The position numbers were made by a program, and so were the translations under genes. Shown here in pieces: positions 39,405-48,420 of a stretch of 64,000 nucleotides of DNA. The notes beneath the pieces were generated by a model. That model was not told the origin of the DNA and did no database searches. It saw only the letters and a program-made list of their open reading frames with translations. The stretch's first letter is position 1. Each line of letters opens with the position of its first letter. The DNA is from an uncultured Christensenellaceae bacterium (GTDB lineage Bacteria > Bacillota > Clostridia > Christensenellales > Pumilibacteraceae), in contig CAJUNM010000007.1 in the NCBI GenBank assembly GCA_910587805.1, positions 8,446 to 72,445 on the forward strand. Direction: 5' to 3'.

Positions 39405-39678
39405 TAGTAGCCTCGGGTCCCATAAGCCCTATATCCGCGGAACCGGATATTACGGACGTCATTACTTTATCCGCGCCGCCGCCGTTTGACAGCTTTATGT
39501 TGATCTTTTCGTCGGCGAAGTATCCGTTATTGATGGCGACGTACAGCGGAGCGTAAAAGATAGAGTGCGTGACTTCGCTTAGGCGCACGGTTGTCATGTC
39601 GTTGTTGCAAGCGAGCATGCACATCGGGCAAGCGGCGAGCGCGGCGGCAGTGAGTAGGGCGGTCAGTTTGTTTTTCAT
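39401..39678 (-). pseudogene. N-terminal part of the split substrate-binding lipoprotein
   Basis: ATG 39676-39678 follows CGGAGGATTTCT. The first residues, MKNKLTALLTAAALAACPMC, form a lipoprotein signal with LAAC, or alternatively MLAC, as the lipobox. Mature part: TTVRLSEVTHSIFYAPLYVA, then NGGGADKVMTSVISGSADIG and LMGPEATI, typical of NMT1/SsuA binding proteins. It ends at the phage junction. A truncated product of about 92 residues would be made. Confidence 0.85.
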
Positions 39679-39690
39679 AGAAATCCTCCG

Positions 39691-39721
39691 GCCCGAATCG
39701 GCGTCGTTCGCGCCGTCGGGC
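39691..39721 (-). promoter_or_regulatory. Strong hairpin just upstream of the binding-protein ribosome binding site
   Basis: In the leader RNA GCCCGA-CGGCG can pair with CGCCG-A-TCGGGC, ending a few nt before CGGAGG. It has no T-run. It could affect translation or stabilise the mRNA. It does not match a riboswitch class that I recognise. Confidence 0.4.
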
Positions 39722-39814
39722 AAAATAATATATTTCGGTATATGCGGCGCGTTTCCAAGTGGTGCGCCGACATATAAATTCGGAGATATTCCACACAAAA
39801 GGCTTAAATTGTTG

Positions 39815-39843
39815 TTGACATTCGCGCCGATGTGGAATATACT
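39815..39843 (+). promoter_or_regulatory. Promoter for the 39906 membrane protein
   Basis: TTGACA (39815-39820), 17 nt, TATACT (39838-39843), followed by an AGTTGTTCGGAGGTACGT ribosome binding region and ATG 39906. Confidence 0.65.
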
Positions 39844-39905
39844 GTATCCATTTGAGGTATGCGCGCAGGCACTACCCGATAATATCAAGTTGTTCGGAGG
39901 TACGT

Positions 39906-40445
39906 ATGGCTAAAAAATCCAAGTCGAAGAATCTCATCAATTACATATTCTTCGGCGCAGTGCTGGTCGGGCTTGTGCTCGTAGTAGTCGGCATGTTTGT
40001 GGGGCAAGTCGTTTTCAAAACTTATAATATTTTGAATGACAGCTACGATGCGAAAAATCTCATGCTGTTTGACGAATGGGGCGATAAATCGTTCGGCGCG
40101 ATCAAAGTGGAAGGAATAAGCAATGTATTTTCGATTGTTTCTTTTGTAATTACGCTCGTAGGGCTTGCGGTCCTTGCGGTCGACGGCATCTTGCATTGTT
40201 TCTTAGGCAAAAACATGAAGATCGTACGCATCATCGGCGCGGCATTGACTGTTGTCGGCGCGATTTTGATCTTGGTTTCGGGACTTGTTATGGCTAATCA
40301 GTGCTACGGCGACGACAGCATCAAAGAAGCTATGAAAAAAGTTAAAATGAGCTTTTCGGCAGGCGCAGGAGTTTGGCTCGGGTTTGCCGGCGGACTTGTC
40401 GGCGGAATATGCGGAGGACTTCCGCTTTTGAAGGCTTTTAAGTAA
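39906..40445 (+). CDS. Four-segment membrane protein of unknown function
   Basis: 179 residues; ATG 39906 behind CGGAGG. A lysine-rich start (MAKKSKSKNLINYIFFGAVL) then membrane segments around residues 12-35, 73-95, 105-127 and 150-172, with glycine-rich packing (GFAGGLVGGICGGLPLL). Divergent from the split importer gene. No family recognised; a host gene just outside attR. Confidence 0.6.
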   Translation: MAKKSKSKNLINYIFFGAVLVGLVLVVVGMFVGQVVFKTYNILNDSYDAKNLMLFDEWGDKSFGAIKVEGISNVFSIVSFVITLVGLAVLAVDGILHCFLGKNMKIVRIIGAALTVVGAILILVSGLVMANQCYGDDSIKEAMKKVKMSFSAGAGVWLGFAGGLVGGICGGLPLLKAFK

Positions 40446-40532
40446 TATATGTCGCAAACGGAGCGAACGTTGTCCGCTCTTTTGATAAACGATTAAAAAT
40501 CGGCAAGACTGTTGTCAAGTTTGATCAAACGC

Positions 40533-40561
40533 TTGACAATGCGTCGTGGCGGTTATATAAT
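40533..40561 (+). promoter_or_regulatory. Promoter of the riboflavin operon
   Basis: TTGACA (40533-40538), 17 nt, TATAAT (40556-40561). The transcript begins about 10 nt before the FMN riboswitch. Confidence 0.75.
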
Positions 40562-40576
40562 ATTCGTATAAGAATA

Positions 40577-40683
40577 ATCTTCGGGGCAGGGTGCGATTCC
40601 CTACCGGTGGTATAGCCCACGAGCAGTTTTGCATGATTCGGTGTGATTCCGAAGCCGACGGTATAGTCCGGATGTAAGAAGAT
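40577..40683 (+). promoter_or_regulatory. FMN riboswitch (RFN element)
   Basis: Conserved blocks are present in order: ATCTTCGGGGCAGGGTG, ATTCCCTACCGG, TAGCCCACGAGC, a variable arm, GGTGTGATTCCGAAGCCGAC, GGTATAGTCCGGATG and closing GAAGAT. It senses FMN and shuts off the operon when FMN is plentiful. The P1 helix ATCTTC/GAAGAT closes the aptamer. Confidence 0.95.
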
Positions 40684-40701
40684 AGTTTTCAGAAAATCAT
40701 G

Positions 40702-40733
40702 CTCCGGAATTTTATGTTCCGGAGTTTTGTTTT
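40702..40733 (+). terminator. Riboswitch-controlled intrinsic terminator
   Basis: CTCCGGAA (40702-40709) with TTCCGGAG (40717-40724), then TTTTGTTTT. It is the first expression platform of the FMN riboswitch. Confidence 0.85.
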
Positions 40734-40745
40734 CGGAAGTATTGT

Positions 40746-40767
40746 AAGCCTCGAAGTTTCGAGGCTT
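40746..40767 (+). promoter_or_regulatory. Second hairpin covering the ribD ribosome binding site
   Basis: AAGCCTCGAA (40746-40755) pairs with TTCGAGGCTT (40758-40767). The GAGG inside is the only Shine-Dalgarno-like sequence before ATG 40773. It may block translation of ribD or act as a second terminator. Confidence 0.6.
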
Positions 40768-40772
40768 TTGTA

Positions 40773-41852
40773 ATGACCGATGAATTTTACATGAACAAAG
40801 CGCTGACGCTCGCAAAGCGCGGACTGGGAAAGGTTTCGCCCAATCCCGCCGTAGGTGCGGTGATCGTCAAAGACGGACGCATTATAGGCAGCGGTTATCA
40901 CGCGCGTTACGGCTCGGCGCATGCCGAGCGTAACGCATTGGATTCATGCGTCTGTTCGCCGCGCGGCGCGGACATGTACGTAACGCTCGAACCGTGCGCG
41001 CACGTAGGGAAACAGCCGCCGTGCGCGGACGCTATAGTAAATGCCGGCATATCGCGCGTCTTTATAGGTTCGCCCGATCCGAACGAAAAGGTAAACGGTA
41101 AAGGCGTCGCGATATTGCGCGAGCACGGCATAACCGTCGCGGAAAACGTATTGCGCGAGCGATGCGACAAACTCAACGAAAACTTCTTTCATTACATACG
41201 CACGGGCACGCCGTTCGTGTTGTTGAAATACGCAATGACAGCCGACGGCAAGATCGCCGATGCGTCGGGCGAATCAAAATGGATAACGGGCGAGATAGCG
41301 CGCAGACACGTGCATAAAACCCGCAATGCTTTTTCCGCGATCATGGTCGGCGTAAATACGGTCTTGCGCGACGATCCGATGCTTACGTGCCGAATACGCG
41401 GCGGGGTCGATCCGATACGGGTCGTATGCGATACTCGGTTGCGCACGCCGCTCGACAGTTCGATCATGGCGACTGCGCGTTCCGTGCGCACCGTCATAGC
41501 GACGTGCTCCGACGACACTTGCGCAATAAGCGAGTACGAGCGGCGCGGCGCGGAAGTTTTGCAGGTGCGCCCGAAAAACGGGAGAGTCGATCTGCGCGCG
41601 CTTACGGCTGTTCTCGGGCAGATGAACGTCGACGGGATCATGATCGAAGGCGGCGGCGAGCTTGCATATTCCGCGCTCGAAGAAGGGATAGTCGGTAAAA
41701 TCCACGCTTACGTGTCGCCCAAGCTTTTGGGCGGTAGGAACGCCGCTACGCCGATCGGGGGCGACGGATTCGGGCTGAACGCCGCGCGCAAACTTAAATC
41801 GGTCACTATGCGTCGGCTGGGCGAAGATATGTTGATAGAAGGGTATTTGTGA
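40773..41852 (+). CDS. ribD: Riboflavin biosynthesis deaminase/reductase
   Basis: 359 residues. Catalyses deamination then reduction of the pyrimidine intermediate in riboflavin synthesis. The N-terminal deaminase has HAERNAL (zinc His and Glu) and PCAHVGKQPPCADAIV (zinc cysteines). The C-terminal reductase starts near RPFVLLKYAMTADGKIADAS-type sequence (PFVLLKYAMTADGKIADASG) and includes WITGEIARRHVHKTRNAFSA. It overlaps ribE (TGATG). First gene of the FMN-controlled operon. Confidence 0.95.
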   Translation: MTDEFYMNKALTLAKRGLGKVSPNPAVGAVIVKDGRIIGSGYHARYGSAHAERNALDSCVCSPRGADMYVTLEPCAHVGKQPPCADAIVNAGISRVFIGSPDPNEKVNGKGVAILREHGITVAENVLRERCDKLNENFFHYIRTGTPFVLLKYAMTADGKIADASGESKWITGEIARRHVHKTRNAFSAIMVGVNTVLRDDPMLTCRIRGGVDPIRVVCDTRLRTPLDSSIMATARSVRTVIATCSDDTCAISEYERRGAEVLQVRPKNGRVDLRALTAVLGQMNVDGIMIEGGGELAYSALEEGIVGKIHAYVSPKLLGGRNAATPIGGDGFGLNAARKLKSVTMRRLGEDMLIEGYL

Positions 41853-42505
41853 TGTTTACGGGATTGATAGAGGAAACGGGCAAGATAGAAAAGCTGACGC
41901 GAGGACGCAATTCCGCAGCCGTCACGGTCGCGGCAAAGCTCGTGCTCGACGGCATAAAGATCGGAGATAGTATAGCAGTCGACGGCGTGTGTCTTACCGT
42001 ATCGGGTTTTACGCCGCGAACGTTTACCGCGGACATAATGCACGAAACGTTGAACCGTACTTCGTTCCGCTACGCTCGTTCGGGTAGCGCTGTAAATCTC
42101 GAACGCGCGATGCCGTCGGACGGCAGGTTCGGCGGACATATAGTGACGGGTCACGTCGACGGAGCGGGAAGTATTGCGAAAATTGTTTGCGACGGCATTG
42201 CGGTCGTATACACGCTGCGCGCGCCGCCGTCGTTGATTCGCTATATCGTCGAAAAAGGTTCGGTTGCGCTCGACGGCATTTCGCTTACGGTCGCGAGCGT
42301 GGACAGACAGAAAAGCGAGTTTTCGGTGTCGGTAATACCGCACACGCTCAACAACACGGCATTGCGGTCGAAACGGTCGGGTGCGGCTGTGAACATAGAG
42401 TGCGACGTAACGGCAAAGTATATCGAGAGTTTGACGACGTGCAGCGCCTCGCGCGGCGTGGATAAAAAATTTTTGTACGATTGCGGATTTACGGAGGAGC
42501 AATGA
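41852..42505 (+). CDS. ribE: Riboflavin synthase, alpha subunit
   Basis: 217 residues. Converts two lumazines into riboflavin. Two lumazine-binding repeats: MFTGLIEETGKIEKL with VDGVCLTV, and GGHIVTGHVDGAGSI with ALDGISLTVASVDR. ATG 41852 overlaps the ribD stop; it overlaps the start of ribBA by 4 nt. Confidence 0.95.
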   Translation: MFTGLIEETGKIEKLTRGRNSAAVTVAAKLVLDGIKIGDSIAVDGVCLTVSGFTPRTFTADIMHETLNRTSFRYARSGSAVNLERAMPSDGRFGGHIVTGHVDGAGSIAKIVCDGIAVVYTLRAPPSLIRYIVEKGSVALDGISLTVASVDRQKSEFSVSVIPHTLNNTALRSKRSGAAVNIECDVTAKYIESLTTCSASRGVDKKFLYDCGFTEEQ

Positions 42506-43689
42506 ACAGTATAGAACAAGCGCTCGACGCGCTGAAAAACGGAAAAATAATAGTAGTCACCGACGATGCGGATCGAGAAAACGAGAGCGATCTTGTTTGC
42601 GCGGCGCAGTTTGCAACCGCCGAAAACGTCAACTTTATGGCAAAATTCGCCCGCGGGCTTATTTGTATGCCTATGTCCGAATATTATGCGGAAAAACTCG
42701 GTTTGCCGCAGATGGTAACGCGCAACACCGATAATCACGAAACGGCGTTCACTGTGTCTATAGACAGCGTTAAAACGACTACGGGCATATCCGCCGAGGA
42801 ACGTTCGGCTACCGCGCTCGCATGCGTGGACGAGCGCACTGCGCCCGCCGATCTTCGCCGCCCCGGGCATATGTTCCCATTGCTCGCAAAGGCTAACGGC
42901 GTGCTCGAACGCAACGGGCACACCGAAGCGACGGTCGATCTTTGCCGTTTGGCTGGGTTGAAAGAATGCGGATTGTGTTGCGAGATAATGCGCGACGACG
43001 GTACGATGATGCGCGGCGCGGAAGCATGCGATTTTGCGCGTAAACACGGACTTGTTATCGTGTCGGTTCGCGACCTGCAAAGTTACCGCAAGCGCAACGA
43101 AGTTTTCGTCAGTCGTGTTACTGAGAGCGTGCTGCCGACAAAGTTCGGCACGTTCAAGATTTACGGGTATGTAAACCGATTAAACGGCGAGCATCACGTT
43201 GCGCTCGTAAAAGGCGATATGGGCGACGGTAAAAACGTTTTGACTCGGGTGCATTCGGAATGTTTGACGGGCGACGTGTTCGGCTCGCTGCGTTGCGATT
43301 GCGGCGAACAGCTCGCTACTGCGTTGCGCGCCATAGAAAACGAAGGACGCGGCGTGTTTTTATACATGCGGCAGGAGGGGCGCGGCATCGGGCTTATCAA
43401 CAAGCTTCGGGCATACGAGTTGCAAGAGCAAGGAATGGATACTCTCGAGGCGAATGTTGCGCTCGGTTTTGCGGGCGACGAGCGCGAGTATTATATCGGC
43501 GCGCAGATCCTTCGCGATCTCGGCGTGTCGAGCATGCGGCTTTTGACCAACAATCCCGATAAGATTTATCAGCTCGAGGATTTCGGACTTAAAATATCCG
43601 AGCGCGTTCCCGTCAAGATCGCGCCTACCGAGCACGACGGTTTATATCTGCGCACCAAGGCGGAAAAAATGGGGCATTTGCTCGATTGA
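42502..43689 (+). CDS. ribBA: Bifunctional DHBP synthase / GTP cyclohydrolase II
   Basis: 395 residues from ATG 42502 (ACGGAGGAGC upstream). The N-terminal DHBP synthase has VTDDADRENESDLVCAAQFA and the later RPGHMFPLLAKANGV. The C-terminal GTP cyclohydrolase II has HSECLTGDVFGSLRCDCGEQ, which holds the zinc cysteines, and MRQEGRGIGLINKLRAYELQ. It supplies both starting materials for lumazine. Confidence 0.96.
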   Translation: MNSIEQALDALKNGKIIVVTDDADRENESDLVCAAQFATAENVNFMAKFARGLICMPMSEYYAEKLGLPQMVTRNTDNHETAFTVSIDSVKTTTGISAEERSATALACVDERTAPADLRRPGHMFPLLAKANGVLERNGHTEATVDLCRLAGLKECGLCCEIMRDDGTMMRGAEACDFARKHGLVIVSVRDLQSYRKRNEVFVSRVTESVLPTKFGTFKIYGYVNRLNGEHHVALVKGDMGDGKNVLTRVHSECLTGDVFGSLRCDCGEQLATALRAIENEGRGVFLYMRQEGRGIGLINKLRAYELQEQGMDTLEANVALGFAGDEREYYIGAQILRDLGVSSMRLLTNNPDKIYQLEDFGLKISERVPVKIAPTEHDGLYLRTKAEKMGHLLD

Positions 43690-43737
43690 ATAATCTAATA
43701 AAATAAAAACAATTATAAACACAAAAAGGAGATTTTT

Positions 43738-44202
43738 ATGAATAAGTTTGAAGGAAAACTCGTAGCAAGCAATATCAAGATCGGTATCGTAGTATCGCGG
43801 TTCAACGATTTTATCACAAACAAACTGCTCGACGGCGCGCTCGACGGTCTTACTCGGCACGGCGTGGCGGAGAGCGATGTTGACGTTGCGTACGTTCCCG
43901 GCGCGTTCGAGATACCGCTCGTTGCATCCAAGTTCGCAAAATCGAAAAAGTACGATGCAGTCATATGCTTGGGTGCGGTCATCCGCGGCAGCACCACGCA
44001 TTACGATTATGTGTGCAACGAGGTGTCGAAGGGCGTGGCTCAGGTGTCGTTGAGCGAGGGGCTGCCCGTTATATTCGGCGTGCTCACCACGGAGAATATA
44101 GAACAGGCAATAGAACGCGCAGGCACGAAGTCGGGCAATAAAGGGTACGATTGCGCGTTGAGCGCGATCGAAACGGTAAACCTTTTGCGTGCCGTCGAAT
44201 AA
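43738..44202 (+). CDS. ribH: 6,7-dimethyl-8-ribityllumazine synthase
   Basis: 154 residues behind AAAAAGGAGA. Icosahedral or pentameric lumazine synthase: IGIVVSRFNDFITNKLLDGA, PGAFEIPLVASKFAKS, CLGAVIRGSTTHYDYVCNEV (catalytic His) and FGVLTTENIEQAIERAGTKS. Last gene of the riboflavin operon. A 48-nt gap separates it from ribBA. Confidence 0.96.
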   Translation: MNKFEGKLVASNIKIGIVVSRFNDFITNKLLDGALDGLTRHGVAESDVDVAYVPGAFEIPLVASKFAKSKKYDAVICLGAVIRGSTTHYDYVCNEVSKGVAQVSLSEGLPVIFGVLTTENIEQAIERAGTKSGNKGYDCALSAIETVNLLRAVE

Positions 44203-44283
44203 TATTGCGAGTTTATCGGATGTAAAAATCGATTGCGTTTTTTTCGTAAGTATGATAAACTTATATCTTGATAGGTGTATATT

Positions 44284-46860
44284 ATGGAAAAAACATACAA
44301 TCCGAAAACATTTGAAGAACGTATAAACAAGCGCTGGCTGGACGGTAAATGCTTCACGCCCAACAAGTCGTCGCCGAACAAATCGGGAAAGATCAAAAAG
44401 TTCTCGATAGCGTTGCCGCCGCCCAATATAACGGGGCAATTGCACATGGGGCACGCGATGAACGTAACGATTCCCGATGCGATAGTGCGCTTTAAGCGCA
44501 TGAAAGGCTATGAAACGCTGTGGTTGCCCGGTTACGACCATGCGTCGCTTGCGACGGAGGCTAAAGTCGTTCAGGCGATGCGCGACGACGGGCTTACCAA
44601 AGCGGACGTCGGACGCGACGGATTTTTGGAGCGCGCTTGGGCGTGGAAAGAAAAATACGGCAACCGTATAGTCGAACAGCTCAAAACGTTGGGCGTAAGT
44701 CTCGATTGGTCGAGAATGGCGTTTACGCTCGACGACGAGCGCGGCAAAGCCGTGCGCGACGTTTTCGTGTCGCTATACAACGAGGGATATATATACCGCG
44801 GCGACCGTATAGTAAATCAATGCCCCGGTTGCAATACCGCTATATCCGACGCCGAGGTCGATTACGTGACGGAAGCGTCGCATCTTTGGCATATAAGGTA
44901 TCCGTTCAAGGACGGCAACGGTCATGTTACAGTCGCTACGACCCGTCCCGAAACGCTGCTCGGCGATACCGCGGTCGCAGTCAATCCGAAAGATCCGCGT
45001 TATGCGGGTATGGAAGGCAGGCTTTTGGTTTTGCCGCTCGTGGGACGAGAGATCCCTATCGTATACGACGAATATGTCGAGGCGGATTTCGGCACGGGCG
45101 CGGTAAAGATCACGCCCGCGCACGACCCCAATGACTTCGAGGTCGGACAGAGACATGCGCTCGACGTTATTCGCGTGATGAACTATGACGGTATAATGAA
45201 CGAGAATGCGGGCAAGTATGCGGGATTGAATCGCGACGATGCGCGCAAAGCGGTCGTTGCCGATTTGACCGAACTCGGATTTTTGGAAAAGACAGAGGAC
45301 TATACGCACAACGTCGGACATTGCAGCAGATGCAAGTCCGCGATCGAGCCGATCGTGTCTAAGCAGTGGTTCCTCAAAATGAAAGAGCTTGCAAAGCCCG
45401 CGATCGAGGCGGTCGAAAAGGGCGAGATAAAGTTTATACCTAAACGTTTTGAAAAGACCTATTTCAACTGGATGCGCAATATTCGCGATTGGTGTATATC
45501 CCGTCAGCTATGGTGGGGACATCGCATCCCCGTGTTTTATTGCGACGATTGCGGCGCGGAACTTGCGAGTAAGACCGATATAAGCGTTTGTCCGCATTGC
45601 GGCGGCAAACTGCGCCAAGACGAGGATGTGCTCGATACTTGGTTCTCGTCGGCTTTGTGGCCGTTTTCTACGCTCGGTTGGCCGAACGACACCGAGGACA
45701 TGAGACGGTATTATCCTACCGACTTGCTCGTAACGGCATACGATATAATCCCGCTTTGGGTGTCGAGAATGATATTCTCGGGCATAAAACACACCGGTAA
45801 AATACCGTTCAAAGACGTTTATATACACGGACTGGTACGCGACGATATGGGACGCAAGATGAGCAAGTCTCTCGGCAACGGCGTAGACCCGATGGAAGTT
45901 ATCGACGGCGTTGGAGCGGACGCGTTGCGCTTTTCGCTCGTAAACGGCGTTGCGCGCGGCGGAGACGTGTGTTTTTCGGCATCGTCGCTCAACAGTTACC
46001 GCAATTTCATGAACAAGCTGTATAATGCCGCGAAGTTCGTTATAGGCGCGTGCGAAACGCACGGTTACGAGGAAAAGCCGAGCGCGAAAACCGTTGCGGA
46101 CGGATGGATAATGAGCAAGATAGATTCGCTCGTCGCGGCTGTGACAAACGCAATGAACAAGTACGACGTAGGTCACGCGGCGCAGCTCATGTACGATTTT
46201 ATATGGGATGAGTTCTGCGATTGGTATATCGAGCTTGCCAAAGTACAGTTCAAGTCGGGCGACGCGAAAAACACCGCCGGCGTGCTGCGCGATTCGCTCG
46301 TGACGCTCGTAAAACTCGTGCACCCCGTTATACCGTTCATCACTACGGAAATATACGATAATATCCCCGCATGCCGCGGCGAGCTTATGCTGAGCAAGTT
46401 CCCTACAAAGAAAAAACGCGATCTTAAGACCGAAGAGCGGCTTACGGAAAGACTTAAAGACTGCATACGCGCGGTGCGCAACCTCAAGCAGACTAATTCC
46501 GCCGTGGATAAAAACCCGTGCGTATACGTGGACGGTGACGAAGAACTTTGCGCCGCGCTCGTAGCATATCTGCCGTCGCTTGCGAAAACGGGCGAGGTAC
46601 TGCGCGGCAGTGCGGACAACAGCGCGCTCATCGCACTCGACGGTATAAAGCTGTACGTATCGCTTTCCGATGTGAATAAGGAGCGCGAACGACTCGAAAA
46701 GGACCTCGAGTTTGCGCGAAAGGAACTCGCTCTCGCCCAGGGCAAGCTGAACAATGCGGGATTTTGTGCCAAAGCGCCGGAAAGCCTCGTTGCGGCAGAG
46801 CGCGAAAAAGTAAAGAACTATACCGAGCGTATTCGCGTTTTGACAGAAAAACTCGGCTAA
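44284..46860 (+). CDS. valS: Valyl-tRNA synthetase
   Basis: 858 residues. Class I synthetase: PPPNITGQLHMGHAMN (HIGH motif), an editing domain (VATTRPETLLGDTAVAVNP, GTGAVKITPAHDPNDFEVG), RKMSKSLGN (KMSKS), an anticodon-binding helical domain and a C-terminal coiled coil (KELALAQGKLNNAGFCAKAP). The short leader (44203-44283) holds AGTTTATC/GATAAACT inverted repeats but no T-box. ATG 44284 follows AGGTG. Confidence 0.96.
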   Translation: MEKTYNPKTFEERINKRWLDGKCFTPNKSSPNKSGKIKKFSIALPPPNITGQLHMGHAMNVTIPDAIVRFKRMKGYETLWLPGYDHASLATEAKVVQAMRDDGLTKADVGRDGFLERAWAWKEKYGNRIVEQLKTLGVSLDWSRMAFTLDDERGKAVRDVFVSLYNEGYIYRGDRIVNQCPGCNTAISDAEVDYVTEASHLWHIRYPFKDGNGHVTVATTRPETLLGDTAVAVNPKDPRYAGMEGRLLVLPLVGREIPIVYDEYVEADFGTGAVKITPAHDPNDFEVGQRHALDVIRVMNYDGIMNENAGKYAGLNRDDARKAVVADLTELGFLEKTEDYTHNVGHCSRCKSAIEPIVSKQWFLKMKELAKPAIEAVEKGEIKFIPKRFEKTYFNWMRNIRDWCISRQLWWGHRIPVFYCDDCGAELASKTDISVCPHCGGKLRQDEDVLDTWFSSALWPFSTLGWPNDTEDMRRYYPTDLLVTAYDIIPLWVSRMIFSGIKHTGKIPFKDVYIHGLVRDDMGRKMSKSLGNGVDPMEVIDGVGADALRFSLVNGVARGGDVCFSASSLNSYRNFMNKLYNAAKFVIGACETHGYEEKPSAKTVADGWIMSKIDSLVAAVTNAMNKYDVGHAAQLMYDFIWDEFCDWYIELAKVQFKSGDAKNTAGVLRDSLVTLVKLVHPVIPFITTEIYDNIPACRGELMLSKFPTKKKRDLKTEERLTERLKDCIRAVRNLKQTNSAVDKNPCVYVDGDEELCAALVAYLPSLAKTGEVLRGSADNSALIALDGIKLYVSLSDVNKERERLEKDLEFARKELALAQGKLNNAGFCAKAPESLVAAEREKVKNYTERIRVLTEKLG

Positions 46861-46984
46861 AATCCAAACATTTATCCGAAAGTAATTTACATTCGTATAA
46901 AAACATGCTATAATAATTTTCAATAGTATTATCAAAAGCGCGTGAGGTAGGGAATTTCCGCCGCACCGTGTCCGAGGAGAAAAT

Positions 46985-47509
46985 TTGAACCAATCCGAAG
47001 AGGACATACTCAATAAGTTGATTGTGCTGTTTGTCTTTGACAAAATGGGTATCGCGCTCGACGAGAAGACGATCATCAATATTTGCTATACTCAAAATTC
47101 GTGGATGATGCCGCTGTATTGCATGGACGCAATGCAAAAACTCGTAAAAGAGAAATTTATCAGTCAGGTTTCTCGCGGTAAAGACAAGCTGTACACATTG
47201 ACGCCGGACGGCAGGAATTGTTTGGGCAATTTTTACTCACGCATACCCGAATCGCTGCGAAGGGAAATAGACGGTTATGTGCGAGCCAACCGCATGGCGT
47301 TCAAGCGTCAACAGGAATACGCGCACACATATTTTAAGAACAGCGACGGAACGTATACGGTATGGCTGCGCATAGTGGAGCCATCCGCAACGCTTATGGA
47401 TCTTAAGTTTGTTGTCGCGAATAATAAAACGGCAAAGTATATTCACGAGAATTGGGAAAACAAAGCGGCAAACGTGTATCAAATGCTGCACGATCAACTC
47501 GTGGAATAA
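46985..47509 (+). CDS. DUF4364 family protein (winged-helix type)
   Basis: 174 residues from TTG 46985 behind GAGGAG. NQSEEDILNKLIVLFVFDKM, LYCMDAMQKLVKEKFISQVS and YTLTPDGRNCLGNFYSRIPE are the usual DUF4364 features, with a winged-helix N-terminus and a small C-terminal domain. Common in Clostridia, often near tRNA synthetase or ABC genes. Function unknown; likely a regulator. Confidence 0.8.
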   Translation: MNQSEEDILNKLIVLFVFDKMGIALDEKTIINICYTQNSWMMPLYCMDAMQKLVKEKFISQVSRGKDKLYTLTPDGRNCLGNFYSRIPESLRREIDGYVRANRMAFKRQQEYAHTYFKNSDGTYTVWLRIVEPSATLMDLKFVVANNKTAKYIHENWENKAANVYQMLHDQLVE

Positions 47510-47536
47510 AGCGTATCAAGGAGGTCGGATACTCGA

Positions 47537-47791
47537 ATGGAAACATATAAGACGACGGGCACGTGCTCGCGAGAGATAATTTTCGACGTGCAAAACAACA
47601 AGATCGTATCGCTAAAATTTATTCGCGGCTGTGCGGGCAACACACAGGGCGTGGCAAAGCTCGCATTGGGAATGGACGTTGACGAAGTTATAGCGCGGTT
47701 AAAAGGCATACAGTGCAGAAACGGTACGTCATGCCCCGATCAGCTTGCGCAAGCGCTTATAGAATACAAAGCCGCGCACCCTAACTCTTAA
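47537..47791 (+). CDS. TSCPD-domain protein
   Basis: 84 residues: TGTCSREIIFDVQNNKIVSL, GCAGNTQGVAKLALGMDVDE and CRNGTSCPDQLAQALIEY, holding the TSCPD signature. Small proteins of this type (TIGR03905-like) resemble the C-terminal piece of vitamin B12-dependent ribonucleotide reductase. AAGGAGG lies upstream. Role not established. Confidence 0.85.
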   Translation: METYKTTGTCSREIIFDVQNNKIVSLKFIRGCAGNTQGVAKLALGMDVDEVIARLKGIQCRNGTSCPDQLAQALIEYKAAHPNS

Positions 47792-47803
47792 GGCGGCGAC
47801 GGC

Positions 47804-48406
47804 ATGAAAAGCACAAAACGACTCGTAATGATCGCGATGTTCGTCGCGCTCGTGATCGTAGGCGGATTTATATCCGTGCCGATACCGTTTACCGACGTGC
47901 AGTTATCGTTTCAAACTGTGTTCGTCATAGCGGCGGGGCTGATACTCGGCAGCAGAGACGGCGCGCTTGCGGTTGTAATTTATGTGACGATGGGGTTGAT
48001 CGGAATCCCCGTGTTTACTCAAGGCGGCGGTATAGGCTACGTTCTTATGCCGTCATTCGGGTATTTATTGGGATTTCCTATAGGTGCGGCGGTGACGGGC
48101 GCGATAAACAAACGCCTTAAAAAAGTATCGCGCGGCGGCGCGTTTTTTGCCGCGCTCATAGGTATGCTGCCCATATATGCGATAGGCATGTCTTATCAGG
48201 TTCTTATAGTGTACTTACATCTCGGAAAGAGCCTTGCCGCAGCGCTCGGCGGACTGCCTGCGATAGTCGTGCTCGCTGTCAAGGACGCGATACTGTGCGG
48301 TTTTACTTCCGCATTGTATCCGGCATTGCACAGAGCCATGCGCGCAATGGGCATGGTCGAAAAACGCGGCGCGAAAGGGTATGCGCGTATCTGCGAAAGA
48401 ATATAG
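47804..48406 (+). CDS. bioY: Biotin ECF transporter substrate-binding component
   Basis: 200 residues, mostly membrane. RLVMIAMFVALVIVGGFISV, PIPFTDVQLSFQTVFVIAAG, GGIGYVLMPSFGYLLGFPIG and MLPIYAIGMSYQ match BioY. It should use a shared energising module encoded elsewhere; the next gene's ATPase is of a different family. It lies 12 nt after the TSCPD gene. Confidence 0.88.
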   Translation: MKSTKRLVMIAMFVALVIVGGFISVPIPFTDVQLSFQTVFVIAAGLILGSRDGALAVVIYVTMGLIGIPVFTQGGGIGYVLMPSFGYLLGFPIGAAVTGAINKRLKKVSRGGAFFAALIGMLPIYAIGMSYQVLIVYLHLGKSLAAALGGLPAIVVLAVKDAILCGFTSALYPALHRAMRAMGMVEKRGAKGYARICERI

Positions 48407-48420
48407 GATATAATTGAAAC

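Noticed and set aside
39679..39905. TPP riboswitch upstream of the split binding-protein gene, which could have shown a thiamine-precursor importer
   Set aside because: None of the THI-box conserved blocks is present; only a plain hairpin is seen. The substrate is left open.
44203..44283. T-box leader for valS
   Set aside because: The gap is only 81 nt and has no T-box sequence; only a simple inverted repeat is present.
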